Source: an uncultured Alistipes sp. | GTDB taxonomy: Bacteria > Bacteroidota > Bacteroidia > Bacteroidales > Rikenellaceae | Assembly: GCA_900545315.1 (NCBI GenBank) | Contig: UQYM01000001.1 | Location: forward strand, 1 to 64,000 | Direction: 5' to 3' | Length of the DNA stretch: 64,000 bases | In this document: piece after piece, positions 52,686-61,104 of the stretch | Layout of the letters: each line of letters starts with the position of its first letter | How positions within the stretch are numbered: the first letter of the stretch is position 1 | Notes under the pieces: model-generated | The model's input: the letters and a program-made list of their open reading frames with translations, nothing else | Database searches by the model: none | What the model was told of the DNA's origin: nothing | Translations under genes and position numbers: made by a program

Positions 52686-54005
52686 ATGCTTGCAGGGAAA
52701 AAAGTAATTGTCGGAGTGACAGGGAGTATCGCAGCCTATAAGGCTGCGATACTCGTCAGATTGCTGGTCAAGGCAGGTGCCGAGGTGCGCGTGCTGATGA
52801 CCCCTTTGGCCAAAGAATTTACCACTCCACTGACATTGGCCACTTTAAGTAAGCACCCCATTTTAGTGGAGTTTTTCAATCCTGAAAATGGGGAGTGGAA
52901 TTCGCATGTCCGCCTTGGTCTTTGGGCTGATGCCTACGTAATTGCTCCGGCCACGGCCAATACCATCGCTAAAATGGCCAATGGGGTGGCCGATAATCTG
53001 TTGTTGACAACCTATTTGTCGGCACGTTGCCCGGTGTTTGTCGCTCCTGCCATGGACCTTGACATGTTTGCCCATCCGGCTACACAGACCAATCTGGAGA
53101 CCTTGCGTCGAAATGGCGACCATATTATCGAACCAGAAGCGGGTGAACTGGCCAGCGGATTGGAGGGAAAGGGACGGATGGAAGAGCCTGAACGTATTGT
53201 TACGGCTCTGGACGCCTTTTTTGCCCATGAAGTCGATGGTACGGTGTTGTCACAAGAGGATTCGGTAGCTGAAGGGGCTGCTGAGGATGGTGATACCGCT
53301 ATTGGTGGCACGGAACCACTTGCTGAACGCAAAGAGGTAGAAGTGTCGTATCTGCCCTTGAAAGGTCGCAAAATTATGGTGACTGCCGGACCAACGATAG
53401 AGCCGATCGACCCGGTACGTTATATCTCGAACCACTCGTCAGGAAAAATGGGCTATGCACTGGCAGAGGAGTTGAGCCGTCGGGGGGCGGAGGTGGTTCT
53501 GGTTAGCGGAAAGACAGCCTTGGAGACGCCTCAAGGGGTGCAAAGGGTTGATGTAATGACGGCTGAGGATATGTATCGTGCTGCAGTGGCCTTGTTCCCA
53601 GAGTGTGACGGTGCAGTGATGTGTGCGGCAGTTGCGGATTATACTCCAGTTGCGGTGTCGGACACCAAGATCAAAAAGCAGGAAGATGAGTGGACGCTGA
53701 CCCTGCATCAAACCCATGATATTGCGGCTGAATTGGGTCGGATGAAAGGAGATCGGTTGTTGGTCGGATTTGCGCTGGAAACCGATCATGAGCAGGAGAA
53801 TGCCTCCAAAAAATTGCAAAAGAAAAATCTCGATTTCATTGTTCTGAATTCGCTCGCGGAAGCTGGTGCCGGATTCGGAGTTGATACCAACCGCGTCACG
53901 ATTATTGATCGTGAAGGCGGTAAACAGGTTTTTGGTCTGAAATCCAAGCATGAGGTTGCATGCGATATTGTGGATGAGATCGAAAAACGTCTAAACGATA
54001 AGTAA
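52686..54005 (+). CDS. coaBC: bifunctional phosphopantothenoylcysteine decarboxylase / phosphopantothenate-cysteine ligase
   Basis: A 439-residue fusion for two steps of coenzyme A synthesis. The N-terminal FMN-dependent decarboxylase (CoaC, residues 1-180) has VIVGVTGSIAAYKA, PENGEWNSHVRL with the catalytic His, and APAMDLDMF. An acidic linker (about 180-215) precedes the ligase (CoaB): MVTAGPTIEPIDPVRYISNHSSGKMGYALA, CAAVADYTPV and KIKKQEDEWTL. The linker is longer and more acidic than in most homologues. A 14-bp perfect hairpin lies in the first codons. recN starts 23 nt after the stop. Confidence 0.96.
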   Translation: MLAGKKVIVGVTGSIAAYKAAILVRLLVKAGAEVRVLMTPLAKEFTTPLTLATLSKHPILVEFFNPENGEWNSHVRLGLWADAYVIAPATANTIAKMANGVADNLLLTTYLSARCPVFVAPAMDLDMFAHPATQTNLETLRRNGDHIIEPEAGELASGLEGKGRMEEPERIVTALDAFFAHEVDGTVLSQEDSVAEGAAEDGDTAIGGTEPLAERKEVEVSYLPLKGRKIMVTAGPTIEPIDPVRYISNHSSGKMGYALAEELSRRGAEVVLVSGKTALETPQGVQRVDVMTAEDMYRAAVALFPECDGAVMCAAVADYTPVAVSDTKIKKQEDEWTLTLHQTHDIAAELGRMKGDRLLVGFALETDHEQENASKKLQKKNLDFIVLNSLAEAGAGFGVDTNRVTIIDREGGKQVFGLKSKHEVACDIVDEIEKRLNDK

Positions 54006-54028
54006 TTCCAAAACAGATAGCGTGCGTC

Positions 54029-55693
54029 ATGCTCAAGCGATTGTCGGTAGAGAATTATGCGTTGATCGATAAACTCGACATTGCCTTTGCGCCGGGATTG
54101 AATATCATTACCGGTGAAACGGGTGCGGGTAAGTCGATTCTATTAGGAGCCTTGGGGCTGATTCTCGGGAATCGAGTAGAGAGCGGTGTGTTGCGCGATC
54201 CACAACGCAACTGTGTGGTCGAGGCAGAGTTTGATTTGAGTGGATACCATCTCAAAGAGCTGTTCGAGACGCTCGATATTGATTACGAAGAGCCTTGTTT
54301 GATTCGACGTGTGATCACTCCGGCCGGTAAAAGTCGGGCCTATGTGAACGACTTGCCGGTGCAATTGACGGCCTTGCGGACGATCGGAGAGCGGTTGATC
54401 GATATTCACTCCCAACATCAGACGCTGCTGGTGGGAGAGAGCCATTTCCAAACGACATTGCTGGATAGTGTAGCGGGCCATTTGCCTCTGTTGGAGCAGT
54501 ATCGCACCCGTTATGAGGAGTGGAATCGCCTGAAGCGTCAGTATGAGGAGTTGCAGCGTGAGGCTGAAGCTACGAGCAAAGATCGTGAGTATGTGACCTA
54601 TCAGTTGGAGGAGCTGCAGGCGGCCAATCTGCATGAAGGGGAACAGGAGGAGTTGGAGACGCTGCTGGAAGAGCTGAGCCATGCAGTCGAGATCAAAGAG
54701 ACCTTGATGTGGGGCTCTCAACTGCTTGAAGGCGATGATGAAGGGGTGTTGACCCGATTAAAGAGCGCTGAACAGTCCATTGGGCGTTTGCAGTCGGTAT
54801 ATCCGCAGGCTGAGCAGTTTTACCAGCGACTGCACAGTGCTGTGTTGGATTTGAAAGATTTGGCGTCTGAGATTGCCGCCGAAGGGGATCGAATTGAGGC
54901 GGATCCGGCCCGTCAGGAGCAGACCCAGGAGCGTCTGGATCTGATCTATTCATTGCAACAGAAACATAAGACCGATTCAGTCTCCGGGTTGTTGGCGTTG
55001 CAGGCTGAATATGCCGAGCGGTTAAATAGTATTGATTCGTACGAGGAGCGATTGACGACGCTTTCACAACGGATCGAAACCTTGCAGACAGAGGCTCGTG
55101 ATATGGCAGCGACGATTACTGCCGAACGCAAAAAGACGGCTCCAAAGATCGAGAAACATATTATGGAGCAGTTGTCGCGATTGGGAATGGCTTCTGCGCA
55201 ATTGAAGATTGAGATCTCTCCGGCCGACGAATTGCGTGCTGATGGTGCGGATGTGATTCGCTTTCTGTTTACGGCCAATCGCAATACTGCGTTGCAACCC
55301 ATTGAGAAGGTGGCATCGGGTGGTGAGATGTCTCGTTTGATGTTGGCATTGAAAGCACTTGTTGTCAGTCACATGCAGTTGCCGACGATCATTTTCGATG
55401 AAATCGATACCGGGGTGTCTGGGGCTATTGCCGATAAGATGGGTGAGATTGTGACGGCTTTGGCGGCACAACTGCAGGTCATTAATATTACCCATTTGCC
55501 TCAAGTTGCTTCGAAAGGTGATCATCATTTCTTTGTGTATAAAGAGGATACTCCGTCGGGGACCCAGACCCGCATTCGTGAACTTACAGCCGATGAGCGG
55601 GTAACGGAGATCGCTAAAATGTTGAGTGGGTCGGCTGTAACACAGGCCGCGATCGATCAAGCCCGTCTATTGTTGGGATCAGAAGCGCTGTAA
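54029..55693 (+). CDS. recN: DNA repair protein RecN
   Basis: A 554-residue SMC-like ATPase involved in double-strand-break repair. It begins MLKRLSVENYALIDKLDIAF with Walker A GETGAGKSILLGALG, then IHSQHQTLL, a central coiled-coil region (about residues 160-370) and the C-terminal SGGEMSRLMLALKAL signature with Walker B TIIFDEIDTGVSGAIADKM. The length is typical. It ends the bamD-rpoZ-coaBC-recN operon, followed by a terminator at 55813. Confidence 0.96.
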   Translation: MLKRLSVENYALIDKLDIAFAPGLNIITGETGAGKSILLGALGLILGNRVESGVLRDPQRNCVVEAEFDLSGYHLKELFETLDIDYEEPCLIRRVITPAGKSRAYVNDLPVQLTALRTIGERLIDIHSQHQTLLVGESHFQTTLLDSVAGHLPLLEQYRTRYEEWNRLKRQYEELQREAEATSKDREYVTYQLEELQAANLHEGEQEELETLLEELSHAVEIKETLMWGSQLLEGDDEGVLTRLKSAEQSIGRLQSVYPQAEQFYQRLHSAVLDLKDLASEIAAEGDRIEADPARQEQTQERLDLIYSLQQKHKTDSVSGLLALQAEYAERLNSIDSYEERLTTLSQRIETLQTEARDMAATITAERKKTAPKIEKHIMEQLSRLGMASAQLKIEISPADELRADGADVIRFLFTANRNTALQPIEKVASGGEMSRLMLALKALVVSHMQLPTIIFDEIDTGVSGAIADKMGEIVTALAAQLQVINITHLPQVASKGDHHFFVYKEDTPSGTQTRIRELTADERVTEIAKMLSGSAVTQAAIDQARLLLGSEAL

Positions 55694-55812
55694 ATTTGTT
55701 TCAGCCGTGCGTAAAGAACCTTGTAGTCTTGATATTCGAAATCATTATAATTGGTGATTTATTTCAAAGTTCTGTGCATTCGTGTATTAGGAGTAATTCA
55801 TGACAAAGACAA

Positions 55813-55849
55813 AATAAAGCGTCGCCATGTAAAATAGCGACGCTTTATT
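55813..55849 (+). terminator. recN operon terminator
   Basis: Perfect 13-bp stem AATAAAGCGTCGC / GCGACGCTTTATT with an 11-nt loop, 120 nt after the recN stop. It may also act on the minus-strand gene opposite. Confidence 0.8.
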
Positions 55850-55903
55850 ATATCAATATGTTTTTTTATTAGTATCAATTATTGGGCAATGTGACCTAAT
55901 GTT

Positions 55904-56470
55904 TTATTCAGTCTGTCTGTTTTTCTTCTCTTGTTTTTTCAATTTGCGTTCTTGTTTCTTTCTTTGTCTTTCTTCCTTTTTGCTATTTTCTTGTTGATTT
56001 ATTTCTTGATGTGTTTCTTTGAATGATGTTGTAGTGTTTTGGTTGTCTGTCTTTTGTAGGGATCTTATGTCTTCTGTTTGTGTCTTGGTGCTAGCTTGTG
56101 TAGTAGAGTTGTCCACGATCGTAGAAGGCATGTTATGCCTGCTTTGAGTTGTGTTACTTGGTTTTGAGACGGATGTGGAGTAACTATTCTTTTCTTTGTA
56201 TCATTTGGTAGCACCGGTGTTACTTGTTGATTTGTTTTTACTTCCGTTTGTATCGGTTGTTGCGATATTGTCTTAGAGTTAGAAGACGAGCATGTTTTGC
56301 TTGCTATTGCTAGAATAATGAAAACAATTACAGCACCCCCCGATTATAGTAGAGCAACCAGACGAGCTTTTAGGTGGTGGTTGTTGCGTTCCACAATAGG
56401 GGCATATTTTTGCATCTTTATAGATGGGCTGTGCGCATGCTATACATTGTTTCTTTTGATTATCTGACAT
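55904..56470 (-). pseudogene. zinc-ribbon / transmembrane / Gln-Lys-rich protein with two compensating frameshifts
   Basis: Annotated as three broken frames, the region reads as one 188-residue protein. The first part (MSDNQKKQCIACAQPIYKDAKICPYCG) is a zinc ribbon with Cys9, Cys12, Cys23 and Cys26. At a run of six G (minus strand; C run at 56336-56341) removing one base restores a hydrophobic helix (IIGGAVIVFIILAIASK). At the A4 run opposite 56190-56193 adding one base joins the frame ending in Ser/Thr/Gln-rich sequence and a highly charged tail (KKEERQRKKQERKLKKQ). The net change is zero and the total is exactly 189 codons. It could be a pseudogene, a phase-variable gene or sequencing error. 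AT-rich compared with its neighbours. Function unknown. Confidence 0.65.
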
Positions 56471-56602
56471 GATTTCTACTGTTTAAAATATGAATGTAGT
56501 TATTGATCGTATAGTTTTCTGATTCGTATTTTGATACGTAGATCTCATGGAGAATGACATTGTTCGTTTGCTGGCATGGTGTTGCTGTATTTAAGGGGGT
56601 AT

Positions 56603-56834
56603 AATAAAAAACGCGGGCTTGTATTCTTTTACTTGCCTTTTGAGGTCTTGGTCTACCCGTAGCACAAATAATTGAATGAAGCCCACGTGTACCGCCAAAG
56701 CAACAACGCAGGCGTCAACTTTTATTCATGTGCTACCTAAAACGACCAAGTTTCAAAAGGCACGAAAAAAGCTAACGCTATCTATGTATGTATATTTTTA
56801 CAGTCTTGTTACATATTTGTCTTGTTTTGCATGT
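56603..56834 (-). ncRNA. rod-like structured RNA candidate, 6S-like
   Basis: Three perfect helices nest symmetrically: TGCCTTTTGA (56634-56643) with TCAAAAGGCA (56753-56762), CTTGGTC (56647-56653) with GACCAAG (56744-56750), and GTAGCACA (56659-56666) with TGTGCTAC (56729-56736). A further TGAAT/ATTCA pair lies inside, around an apical region of about 45 nt. Small asymmetric internal loops separate the helices, as in a long rod. The minus strand is preferred because a TATATTTG -7 box lies at 56848-56841 and the transcript would end CCCGCG-TTTTTT at 56611-56606, giving ~230 nt. 6S RNA, including the Bacteroidales-type RNA, has this shape; the identification is not proven. Confidence 0.5.
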
Positions 56835-56840
56835 GTATTA

Positions 56841-56848
56841 CAAATATA
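56841..56848 (-). promoter_or_regulatory. candidate promoter of the structured RNA
   Basis: The minus strand reads TATATTTG, a full TAnnTTTG match, about 80 nt upstream of the outermost strong helix. No clear -33 element. Confidence 0.35.
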
Positions 56849-57330
56849 ATCAATAATTAGAAATCACCATCCTTTAGGATGCAAGTTAAAGCATATATTG
56901 TGTTTCACAGAATGTATTTTGATTGTTGACATTGATATTGCCGTATTGCTTGCCGTATATAGATTGCATATCATAAACATTGAGTGAGGGGTATAATTAT
57001 TCTACAATACAATGTATTTATATTATTATTGTAATTGTATAAGATGAACGAAGTCCTTTGGAGTAGATTGGCTCGTTACCTTTATACGTCGAAAGTTCCA
57101 TTAAAAATCTTTCTTTTAGGTGAGTCCAACATGTAGTTGTATAAAATATGAGATCTTATATTTTTTAATTTATGCATGGAATTTAATATGAAAAACATAT
57201 TAGGAATCGTAGTATTTTAATTGTAAATATTAAATAATCTTGTTGTATTTCAGCTAATTGTTGTTTTGTTAATTTTATTTTGGTGTCGTAAATCTCTTTG
57301 GGGGGCGTGTCGTTCTTGGCACTTTTCGAA

Positions 57331-57338
57331 TACATTTG
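57331..57338 (+). promoter_or_regulatory. leuA -7 box
   Basis: TACATTTG fits TAnnTTTG, 40 nt upstream of the leuA ATG. The best upstream TTG is too close (12 nt). No leader peptide or T-box is visible in so short a leader. Confidence 0.45.
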
Positions 57339-57378
57339 CATACAGCCAAATTTGATTAAAACAGCAACATCATATAGC

Positions 57379-58896
57379 ATGAGCGAAAAATTATTTGTAT
57401 TCGATACAACCTTGCGAGATGGTGAACAGGTCCCCGGTTGCCAACTCAATACCGTTGAAAAGATCGAAGTGGCCCGTGCCCTTGAGGCTCTGGGTGTTGA
57501 TATTATTGAGGCTGGGTTCCCGATCTCAAGTCCTGGCGATTTCAATTCCGTCCGCGAGATCTCTAAAGCCGTTACTCATCCCACAATTTGTGCATTGACG
57601 CGTGCCGTTGCCAAAGATATCGATGTAGCCGCCGATGCCCTTGCGTTGGCGAAGCATAAACGAATTCATACAGGAATCGGTGTCTCGCATGAACATATCT
57701 ATTCGAAGTTGAAGTCAAACCCCGAAGAGATTATCGAACGTGCTGTCGCTGCCGTCAAATATGCCAAAAAATTTGTTGAAGATGTAGAATTCTACGCAGA
57801 AGACGCTGGACGTGCCGATGAAGCGTATTTGGCTCGGGTTGTCGAAGCCGTGATTAAAGCTGGTGCCACCGTTGTCAATATTCCCGATACGACGGGTTAT
57901 TGCCTTCCTTCTCAATATGGAGCGAAAATCGCCTATTTGATGGAGCATGTAGATGGCATTCATAAAGCAATTATCTCAACGCACTGCCATAATGACCTCG
58001 GTATGGCGACTGCCAACTCACTATCGGGGGTGATCAATGGAGCCCGCCAGGTCGAAGTGACCATTAACGGTATTGGCGAGCGGGCCGGGAATACCTCGTT
58101 GGAAGAGGTGGTTATGGCCTTGCGTTGTCATAAACATTTGGGAATCGATACCGACATTAACTCCAAACAGATCACCTCGGTGAGCCGATTAGTGTCGAGC
58201 TTGATGAATATGCCGGTACAGGCAAACAAAGCCATTGTGGGACGTAATGCCTTTGCCCATTCATCGGGTATTCATCAGGATGGTGTGCTGAAGGATCGTG
58301 CCAATTACGAGATTATCGACCCGAAGGATGTTGGGTTGGATGAGTCGGTTATTGCCCTGACAGCTCGTAGTGGTCGTGCTGCATTGCACCATCGTCTGGA
58401 GATGCTGGGATTTAAGCTGGAACCAAAAGATTTGGATACCGTTTATGAAAAATTCCTGGCATTGGCCGATAAGAAAAAGGATATTCGGGATGATGATCTG
58501 CTCTACCTGGTAGGTGATACGACCGGTGAGAAGATTCAAAAACATCTGAAATTGAAATATCTCCAGGTACTTTCGGGAACTTTGTTGCCGACCGCTACGG
58601 TGATTTTGGAGATCGGTGGCAAGGAGTACACGGCAACCAGTACGGGCAATGGTCCGGTTGACGCAGCGGTTCGCGCAATCAAGTCTTTGGTCGATCAGAA
58701 AGTTATGATTACCGAATTCTTGATACAGGCGATGAATAAAGGCAGTGACGATGTGGGACGTGTCCATATGCGCACGTGCTGTGGTGAAAATTGTGTACAT
58801 GGTTTTGCAGCTCATACCGATACGGTTCGGGCTTCGGTGGAGGCCTTTGTTGATGCCCTGAATTTGTTGGGAGTGACTGCCAAAAAAAGTGAATAG
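57379..58896 (+). CDS. leuA: 2-isopropylmalate synthase
   Basis: A 505-residue enzyme condensing acetyl-CoA with 2-ketoisovalerate, the first step of leucine synthesis. The catalytic barrel opens FDTTLRDGEQVPGCQL and has STHCHNDLGMATANSL with metal ligands and GIGERAGNTSLEEVVMAL. HSSGIHQDGVLKDRANYEIIDPKDVG follows. The C-terminal regulatory domain (about residues 380-505, LQVLSGTLLPTATVIL to GNGPVDAAVRAIKSLV) is the leucine-feedback module. ATG 57379 is chosen (MSEKLFVFDTTLRDGEQ); an earlier in-frame start lies upstream of the -7 box. leuC starts 27 nt after the stop. Confidence 0.96.
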   Translation: MSEKLFVFDTTLRDGEQVPGCQLNTVEKIEVARALEALGVDIIEAGFPISSPGDFNSVREISKAVTHPTICALTRAVAKDIDVAADALALAKHKRIHTGIGVSHEHIYSKLKSNPEEIIERAVAAVKYAKKFVEDVEFYAEDAGRADEAYLARVVEAVIKAGATVVNIPDTTGYCLPSQYGAKIAYLMEHVDGIHKAIISTHCHNDLGMATANSLSGVINGARQVEVTINGIGERAGNTSLEEVVMALRCHKHLGIDTDINSKQITSVSRLVSSLMNMPVQANKAIVGRNAFAHSSGIHQDGVLKDRANYEIIDPKDVGLDESVIALTARSGRAALHHRLEMLGFKLEPKDLDTVYEKFLALADKKKDIRDDDLLYLVGDTTGEKIQKHLKLKYLQVLSGTLLPTATVILEIGGKEYTATSTGNGPVDAAVRAIKSLVDQKVMITEFLIQAMNKGSDDVGRVHMRTCCGENCVHGFAAHTDTVRASVEAFVDALNLLGVTAKKSE

Positions 58897-58923
58897 TAAA
58901 CAAACGTCGAAATAAAAACATAC

Positions 58924-60327
58924 ATGGGAAAGACATTATTTGACAAGGTGTGGGATGCACACGTTGTCCGCGAATTGGATGGAGGACGTAGTGTACTGTA
59001 CATCGATCGTCATTATATTCACGAGGTAACCTCTCCGGTGGCATTCCTCGGATTGAAAAAACGGGGATTGAAGGTGGCTCGTCCGGCTCAGACGACCGGA
59101 ACGCCTGATCATAACGTGCCGACTGTCGATCAGCACTTGCCGGTTGCTGAAGAGCAGAGCCGTAATCAGCTCGAATCGTTCCGTCGCAACTGCGAAGAGA
59201 ACGGTATTGAATACTTTCCGCTGGGAAGTCCCGGTCATGGCATTGTACACATTATCGGTCCGGAGCAGGGCTTTACTCAGCCCGGTATGACGATCGTATG
59301 TGGAGATAGCCATACCTCGACTCACGGTGCATTTGGTGCAGTTGCTTTCGGTATCGGAACTTCGGAGGTGGAGATGGTTTTTGCTTCGCAGTGTATTCTC
59401 CAGCCCAAACCCAAGGCGATGCGCATTACCGTAAATGGTAAACGCAAAAAGGGCGTTACGGCCAAGGATATCATTTTGTATATCATCTCGGAAATCTCGG
59501 CTTCGGGTGGAACGGGCCACTTTATTGAGTTTGCCGGTGAGGCAATCCGTGACCTCTCGATGGAGGAGCGTATGACCGTATGCAACATGAGTATCGAGTG
59601 TGGTGCACGTGGCGGTATGATTGCCCCGGATCAGACCACTTTCGATTATGTCAAAGGTCGTAAACACGCTCCGCAGGGTGCAGATTTCGATAAGGCTGTT
59701 GAGCGGTGGAAAGAGCTCTATTCAGATCCGGATGCCCATTTTGATATGGAATTCACGTTCGATGCAGCCGATATTGAGCCGATGATTACCTATGGAACCA
59801 ATCCGGGTATGGGTGTGGCTGTGACGGCTACGGTACCTTCGGGTGAAGGATTGAGCGGAAGCGATAAGGTCAGCTTCGACAAAGCGCTCGACTATATGGG
59901 CTTCCATAGTGGTGAGCCGATGCTCGGCAAGAAGATCGACTATGTATTTCTTGGTAGTTGCACCAATGGCCGTATCGAAGATTTCCGTCAGTTTGCCATG
60001 GCCGTTAAGGGGCGTAAAAAGGCTCCCAACGTAACCGCTTGGTTGGTACCGGGATCCAAACAGGTCGAGGCTCAGGCTCGTGCTGAGGGGTTGGATAAGA
60101 TTCTCGAAGAGGCTGGCTTCGTGTTGCGTCAACCGGGATGCTCAGCTTGTTTGGCCATGAATGCAGACAAGATCCCAGCCGGTAAGTATAGTGTTTCAAC
60201 CTCGAATCGTAATTTCGAAGGTCGTCAAGGGCCTGGAGCTCGTACCCTGTTGGCGGGTCCGCTGGTAGCAGCTGCCGCTGCCGTGACCGGTTGTATTGCC
60301 GATCCGCGTGAAGTATTCGGTTTGTAG
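58924..60327 (+). CDS. leuC: 3-isopropylmalate dehydratase large subunit
   Basis: A 467-residue 4Fe-4S aconitase-family enzyme isomerising 2-isopropylmalate to 3-isopropylmalate with LeuD, and often citramalate to 3-methylmalate too. Cluster ligands are visible in FLGSCTNGRIEDF and in QPGCSACLAMN (Cys-x2-Cys). The start MGKTLFDKVWDAHVV and GDSHTSTHGAFGAVAFGIGTSEVE are family signatures. Second gene of leuA-leuC-leuD, with 37 nt before leuD. Confidence 0.97.
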   Translation: MGKTLFDKVWDAHVVRELDGGRSVLYIDRHYIHEVTSPVAFLGLKKRGLKVARPAQTTGTPDHNVPTVDQHLPVAEEQSRNQLESFRRNCEENGIEYFPLGSPGHGIVHIIGPEQGFTQPGMTIVCGDSHTSTHGAFGAVAFGIGTSEVEMVFASQCILQPKPKAMRITVNGKRKKGVTAKDIILYIISEISASGGTGHFIEFAGEAIRDLSMEERMTVCNMSIECGARGGMIAPDQTTFDYVKGRKHAPQGADFDKAVERWKELYSDPDAHFDMEFTFDAADIEPMITYGTNPGMGVAVTATVPSGEGLSGSDKVSFDKALDYMGFHSGEPMLGKKIDYVFLGSCTNGRIEDFRQFAMAVKGRKKAPNVTAWLVPGSKQVEAQARAEGLDKILEEAGFVLRQPGCSACLAMNADKIPAGKYSVSTSNRNFEGRQGPGARTLLAGPLVAAAAAVTGCIADPREVFGL

Positions 60328-60364
60328 GCCGGAGTGTTTAATCGGAAAATAAAAAAGTAAAATC

Positions 60365-60958
60365 ATGTCTATACCTAAATTTACGAAGTTGGTTTCGACC
60401 GCAGTGCCGCTGCCGATCGAAAATGTCGATACCGACCAGATCATTCCGGCTCGTTTCCTCAAAGCGGTTGAACGTAAAGGTTTTGGGGATAACCTATTTC
60501 GGGATTGGCGTTATGATAAGGCTGGAAACCCTATTGCCACTTTCCCTCTGAATGACAAACGTTATGGTGGAGAGATCCTCGTAGCTGCGAAAAATTTTGG
60601 TTGCGGTTCGTCGCGTGAGCATGCTGCGTGGGCTATCTTTGATTACGGTTTCAGAGTGGTCGTATCGAGTTTCTTTGCCGATATCTTCCGCAACAACGCC
60701 TTGAACAACGGCTTGTTGCCAATCCGTGTCAGCGAGGAGTTCCTCAATGAGATTTTTGTCGCAATTAAGGCGGATGCAGCAGCCAAATTCGAAGTGGATC
60801 TCGAAAAACAGACCTTTACGATTCTGTCAACCGGTAAGTCTGCATCGTTTGATATTGACGGTTATAAAAAAGAGTGTCTGCTCAACGGTTATGATGATGT
60901 CGATTATCTGATGAGCATTCGTCCTGAAATCGAGCGTTTCGAAGCAGCGCGCACATAG
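60365..60958 (+). CDS. leuD: 3-isopropylmalate dehydratase small subunit
   Basis: A 197-residue LeuD, the swivelling domain of the dehydratase. Signatures are NVDTDQIIPARFLKA near residue 20, and FGCGSSREHAAWAIFDYGFRVV near 80, then NNALNNGLLPI. It works with LeuC in the same operon. A strong terminator with a UUCG loop lies 22 nt after the stop, separating it from the CimA-like gene. Confidence 0.97.
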   Translation: MSIPKFTKLVSTAVPLPIENVDTDQIIPARFLKAVERKGFGDNLFRDWRYDKAGNPIATFPLNDKRYGGEILVAAKNFGCGSSREHAAWAIFDYGFRVVVSSFFADIFRNNALNNGLLPIRVSEEFLNEIFVAIKADAAAKFEVDLEKQTFTILSTGKSASFDIDGYKKECLLNGYDDVDYLMSIRPEIERFEAART

Positions 60959-60980
60959 GGATACGATTGACCATAGTTCT

Positions 60981-61014
60981 CTCCGGTCCGATTTCGATCG
61001 GCCGGAGTTTTTTT
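60981..61014 (+). terminator. leuACD terminator with a UUCG tetraloop
   Basis: CTCCGG-t-CCGAT pairs with ATCGG-CCGGAG (one bulged T), closing on TTCG, followed by seven Ts at 61008-61014. Confidence 0.9.
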
Positions 61015-61056
61015 CTTCATAAACCTGTGTGCAAAGTGAGATAGTCTCTCGTTTTC

Positions 61057-61086
61057 TTGGTGAAGTGGGGCAGTTTTGTATCTTTG
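61057..61086 (+). promoter_or_regulatory. promoter of the CimA-like gene
   Basis: TTG at 61057-61059 and TATCTTTG at 61079-61086 with a 19-nt spacer match the Bacteroidetes consensus. The ATG is 19 nt downstream. Confidence 0.75.
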
Positions 61087-61104
61087 CAAAGATTGAATGT
61101 TACG

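Larger units (their letters stand above)
56471..57378. other. AT-rich gene-free interval upstream of leuA
   Basis: About 900 bases with lower GC than the rest of the window and no supported protein gene. It contains the rod-like inverted repeat at 56603-56848 and, at its right end, the leuA promoter. The stretch 56870-57290 is AT-rich; I see nothing specific in it. Confidence 0.6.

Noticed and set aside
57183..57545. 120-codon minus-strand frame overlapping the start of leuA
   Set aside because: Antisense shadow; its C-terminal part is AT-rich intergenic sequence and it lacks any family signal.
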